This document shows, one piece after another, positions 61,233 to 64,000 of a stretch of DNA of 64,000 bases (positions within the stretch are counted from its first letter, which is position 1; each line of letters starts with the position of its first letter). The stretch spans positions 2,046,001 through 2,110,000 of the forward strand of contig NZ_CP047187.1 in assembly GCF_030408615.1 (NCBI RefSeq). The letters run 5' to 3'. Under the pieces are notes generated by a model, which had not been told where the DNA came from, searched no databases, and saw nothing but the letters and a program-made list of their open reading frames with translations. Origin of the DNA: Corynebacterium bovis DSM 20582 = CIP 54.80 (GTDB lineage: Bacteria > Actinomycetota > Actinomycetes > Mycobacteriales > Mycobacteriaceae). The translations under genes and the position numbers were made by a program.

Positions 61233-62765
61233 GTGACGACGATGGACAGGATCCGCCAGGCCCGCCACCGGCTGGCCGACGTCGTGTTCACCGGAAACAG
61301 GTCGACGATCGACGCGATCCGCACGGCCCCGCCGCCGTCCCCCCTCGCGCCCGTCGACCTCAGCGAGCCGAAGACGGTCCACACCGTCATGGACCTCGCC
61401 GCGCGCATCGGCGACCTGCTGCTGTCCTCCGGGACGGGCAACAGCGACACGAAGGCGCAGATCCTCGGCATCACCGCCGCCTACGGCCTCTACGGCTGCC
61501 ACGTGGACATCACGCTCAACACCATCACGATGTTCGCGCCCTCCCGGACCGGTGAGGCCCCGACGACGGCGTTCCGCGTCGTCCACCGCCTGAACACGGA
61601 CTTCTCCAAGCTCACGGAGGTCGACCGCCTCATCCGGTCGATCGTCGCGGGCGCGACGCCCCTCGAGCTCGCCCAGAAGCTCCTCCGGGAGATCGAGACC
61701 GCTCCCCCGCCGTACCGGACGCGCTACGCGCTGCTGTCGTGGGGCGGGTTCGCCGGCGCGGTCGCGCTCCTCCTCGGCGGCGGGCTCACCGTCGCGGTCA
61801 TCGCGACGGTGACGACGGTCTTCTCCATGTTCACCACCGCGTGGCTCGCGTCGAAGTCCCTGCCGACCTTCTTCCAGAACTTCGTCGGCGGGTTCATCGC
61901 GACCGTGCCCGCCGCCGTCATCTACGGCGTCGGCCAACGGTTCAACCTCTTCCTCGCGCCGTCGTTCGTCGTCGCGTCGTGCATCGTCGCCCTGCTCGCC
62001 GGGCTCACCCTCGTCCAGGCCCTCCAGGACGGGGTGACCGGCGCCCCGGTGACGTCGTCGGCCCGGTTCTTCGAGACGATCCTCGGCACGGGGGCGATCA
62101 TCTCCGGCATCGGCGTCGGCATCCGGATCATGGACCGGCTCGGGGTCACCCTCCCGCCGCTCGACACGACGGCGACGTCGACGTCGTTCGCGAACTCCAC
62201 GATCCAGGTCGTCTCCGGTGCTGCGGCCGCGGCGTTCTTCTGTGTCGCGTGCTTCTGCGAACGCCGGGCGCTCATCGTCGCGTCGTTCACCTCCCTCGTC
62301 GCCTCGGCCGCCTACTACTTCGTCATGTTGCCGACGGGCTTCGGCGCGATCGGCGGGTCCGCGGCGACGGCCGTGCTCATCGGCCTCGCCGGTGGTCTGC
62401 TCTCCCGCCGGTACCTCATCCCGCCGCAGATCACCGCGATCGCCGGCATCACGCCGCTGCTGCCCGGTCTCGCGCTGTACCGGGGGATGTACGCCATGCT
62501 GAACAACCAGTTCGTCGTCGGCTTCTCGAGCCTCGCGGCGGCCCTGGCGACGGCGACCGCGCTCGGCGCGGGCGTCGTCCTCGGCGAGTGGGTGGCGCGC
62601 CGCCTCCGCCGGCCCCGCATCCTCCACATCGCCGACGGCATCCGCCGCCCGGGGACGCGCCGGAAGTCCCGGGTGCACTGGATGCGCCGCCGCCCCCGCA
62701 CCCTGTCGAGCCAGTGGAGCCCCGACCTCGGGCGACGGCGTGCACGCCGTGACCCCGCCACGTAA
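61233..62765 (+). CDS. thrE: Threonine/serine exporter ThrE
   Basis: A 510-residue membrane exporter of the ThrE family. The cytoplasmic N-terminal DUF1212 part (about 1-170) includes VMDLAARIGDLLLSSGTGNSDTKAQI, HVDITLNTITMF and KLTEVDRLIRSI. Roughly ten membrane helices follow, including LPTFFQNFVGGFIATVPA, LQDGVTGAPVTSSARFFET and PGLALYRGMYAMLNNQ, all also seen in C. glutamicum ThrE. The basic C-terminus is longer than usual. The GTG at 61233 has GGGGAGG upstream, with TACAGT (61198-61203) as -10 candidate. Confidence 0.94.
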   Translation: MTTMDRIRQARHRLADVVFTGNRSTIDAIRTAPPPSPLAPVDLSEPKTVHTVMDLAARIGDLLLSSGTGNSDTKAQILGITAAYGLYGCHVDITLNTITMFAPSRTGEAPTTAFRVVHRLNTDFSKLTEVDRLIRSIVAGATPLELAQKLLREIETAPPPYRTRYALLSWGGFAGAVALLLGGGLTVAVIATVTTVFSMFTTAWLASKSLPTFFQNFVGGFIATVPAAVIYGVGQRFNLFLAPSFVVASCIVALLAGLTLVQALQDGVTGAPVTSSARFFETILGTGAIISGIGVGIRIMDRLGVTLPPLDTTATSTSFANSTIQVVSGAAAAAFFCVACFCERRALIVASFTSLVASAAYYFVMLPTGFGAIGGSAATAVLIGLAGGLLSRRYLIPPQITAIAGITPLLPGLALYRGMYAMLNNQFVVGFSSLAAALATATALGAGVVLGEWVARRLRRPRILHIADGIRRPGTRRKSRVHWMRRRPRTLSSQWSPDLGRRRARRDPAT

Positions 62766-62808
62766 GCTGGCGTGGTCACGCAACACAGTCTGAGAAGAGG
62801 GAGTACAC

Positions 62809-63171
62809 GTGCCGCCGAAGGTCACCGACACCCGGGCCGCGAACGCCGAAGCACTGCACGCAGTGGAGGTCGAGACGGCTGAGGCCGCGCAGCGGATCGT
62901 CGCGACGTACGCCGAGGACTTCCTCGACGCCACGACGATCATGTGCATGCTCGGGGTGGAGCCGGAGGGGCTGATCCACCGCCGCGTCCTCGCCGAGATC
63001 GAGGCGGAGAACGCGGCGTCGTCGGCGAAGAAGAAGACGACGAAGAAGGCCGCGAAGAAGAGCACGAAGAAGACCACGGCCAAGAAGACCACGAAGAAGG
63101 CCGCGGCGAAGAAGTCGACGGCGAAGAAGACCACGAAGAAAGCCACGAAAACCACACCGAAGAAGAGTTAG
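62809..63171 (+). CDS. Small protein with histone-H1-like Lys/Ala/Thr tail
   Basis: A 120-residue protein I cannot place in a named family. Residues 1-68 are a mixed, probably helical domain (EVETAEAAQRIVATYAEDFLDATTIM). Residues 73-120 are almost only Lys, Thr, Ala and Ser in KKTTKKAAKKS-type repeats, like the C-terminal tails of histone H1 and mycobacterial HupB, suggesting DNA or RNA binding. The GTG start at 62809 follows GAGGGAG. It lies between thrE and otsA, where C. glutamicum also has a small gene. The otsA ATG is four bases after its stop, so they are coupled. Confidence 0.82.
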   Translation: MPPKVTDTRAANAEALHAVEVETAEAAQRIVATYAEDFLDATTIMCMLGVEPEGLIHRRVLAEIEAENAASSAKKKTTKKAAKKSTKKTTAKKTTKKAAAKKSTAKKTTKKATKTTPKKS

Positions 63172-63175
63172 GGCC

Positions 63176-64000
63176 ATGGACAGCAGCAGTGATTTCGTCG
63201 TCGTCGCCAACCGTCTGCCCGTCGACCGTCGGGTCGACCGGGACGGCACCGTCTCCTGGACACCGAGCCCCGGCGGACTCGTCACCGCCCTCCGGCCCGT
63301 CCTCGAGGAGCACTCGGGCGCGTGGATCGGCTGGCCGGGGACCACGACCGCCGAGGACGAGGAGCCGGTGACGACCGCCGACCTCCCGCACGACAACGGT
63401 GTCACGCTCGTCCCCGTCGCCCTCAGCCCCGAGGACCACGAGGCCTTCTACGAGGGCTTCTCCAACGCCACCCTCTGGCCGCTCTACCACGACCTCATCG
63501 TCCACCCGGAGTACCGGCCCGACTGGTGGGAGCGCTACGTCACCGTCAACCGCCGCTTCGCCGACGCCGCGGCCGCCGAGGCCGCCGAGGGGGCGACGGT
63601 GTGGGTGCAGGACTACCAGCTCCACCTCGTCCCGGGGATGATCCGGCAGATGCGCCCCGACGTGCGCATCGGCTTCTTCCTCCACATCCCCTTCCCCGCC
63701 CCGGAGCTGTTCCGGCAGCTGCCGTGGCGCCGCCAGGTGCTCGAGTCGACGCTCGGCGCGGACGTCATCGGCTTCCACACCCCGGACAGCGCGTCGAACT
63801 TCCTGCTCACCCTCCGCGCCCTCGGTCACGACGTGACCGTCGAGCCGGAGATCGGCGACGGTGCGACGTTCATCCGGGGCGCACGGCTGCCGGAGGGCTC
63901 CCCCGCCGCCGGGACGGTCGAGGTCGACGGGCGCACGGTCACCGTCGGCGTCTTCCCCATCTCCATCGACTCCGCGCAGGTCAACGCGAAGGCGAACACC
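63176..64000 (+). CDS. otsA: Trehalose-6-phosphate synthase, 5' part
   Basis: A GT20 glycosyltransferase that joins UDP-glucose (or a related donor) and glucose-6-phosphate to give trehalose-6-phosphate, a source of trehalose for mycolates and stress protection. The first 275 codons are present and the frame runs off the window. FVVVANRLPVDRR (start), SPGGLVTAL, WPGTTT, WVQDYQLHLVPGMIRQ, GFFLHIPFPAPELFR and VIGFHTPDSASNFL are the family motifs. The ATG at 63176 lies four bases after the previous stop, with GTTAGGG overlapping that stop as a weak ribosome-binding site. Confidence 0.94.
   Translation, partial: MDSSSDFVVVANRLPVDRRVDRDGTVSWTPSPGGLVTALRPVLEEHSGAWIGWPGTTTAEDEEPVTTADLPHDNGVTLVPVALSPEDHEAFYEGFSNATLWPLYHDLIVHPEYRPDWWERYVTVNRRFADAAAAEAAEGATVWVQDYQLHLVPGMIRQMRPDVRIGFFLHIPFPAPELFRQLPWRRQVLESTLGADVIGFHTPDSASNFLLTLRALGHDVTVEPEIGDGATFIRGARLPEGSPAAGTVEVDGRTVTVGVFPISIDSAQVNAKANT

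Overview
The window is a stretch of a high-GC (about 70 %) actinobacterial chromosome, almost certainly a Corynebacterium. The evidence is gene order. Consecutive blocks match the corynebacterial and mycobacterial core: murA–rrs, ramA–cysK–cysE, actA–dus–phoU/pstSCAB–mshD–glnR-like–lmeA, the purMF/purSQL/purC/purB/purD region with dctA and ptrB, the two-component pair phoS/phoR, and thrE–otsA. Marker families such as mycothiol synthase, LmeA, ThrE and RamA point the same way. The species cannot be named from the sequence alone.

Layout. 1–3.6 kb: a 16S rRNA gene on the minus strand with a long AT-rich leader, an actinobacterial boxA, two candidate promoters, and murA upstream. 3.6–7.7 kb: the regulator ramA, an enoyl-CoA hydratase and the cysteine genes cysK/cysE, with a McbR-type operator before cysK. 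7.7–9.8 kb: five tRNA genes (Phe, Asp, Asp, Glu, Lys), a small membrane protein and a secreted metzincin protease. 9.8–19.3 kb: a CoA-transferase, a tRNA-dihydrouridine synthase, phoU facing the pstSCAB phosphate transporter, mshD and a GlnR-like regulator. 19.3–31.5 kb: lmeA, nitrobindin, pabC, ygfZ and most of the purine pathway. 31.5–41 kb: dctA, ptrB, a 1599-residue single-polypeptide restriction-modification enzyme (type ISP-like) and purC. 41–51.6 kb: a five-domain peptide ABC transporter on four genes, purB, a DNA glycosylase, a DUF222/HNH protein and purD. 51.6–64 kb: a HIT protein, a lipase-like hydrolase, the PhoR/PhoS phosphate-starvation pair, an L,D-transpeptidase, a crtB/crtI pair in an operon with a purine permease and an amidohydrolase, tRNA-Thr, the threonine exporter thrE, a lysine-tailed small protein and the 5' part of otsA.

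How the genes work together. Eight purine-biosynthesis proteins (PurM, F, L, Q, S, C, B, D) lie within 28 kb. The phosphate transporter, PhoU and the PhoRS regulators that control it in C. glutamicum are in the same window. cysE and cysK make cysteine from serine. murA, the L,D-transpeptidase, lmeA and otsA belong to envelope biogenesis.

The most notable features are the restriction-modification gene inserted between two genes that are neighbours in C. glutamicum, with its stop codon lying inside the -10 box of the next gene. There is also a striking set of about fifteen genes whose -10 hexamer ends 6–8 bases before the start codon (leaderless transcription), including two very compact divergent pairs. 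No insertion sequence, prophage or CRISPR array was seen.
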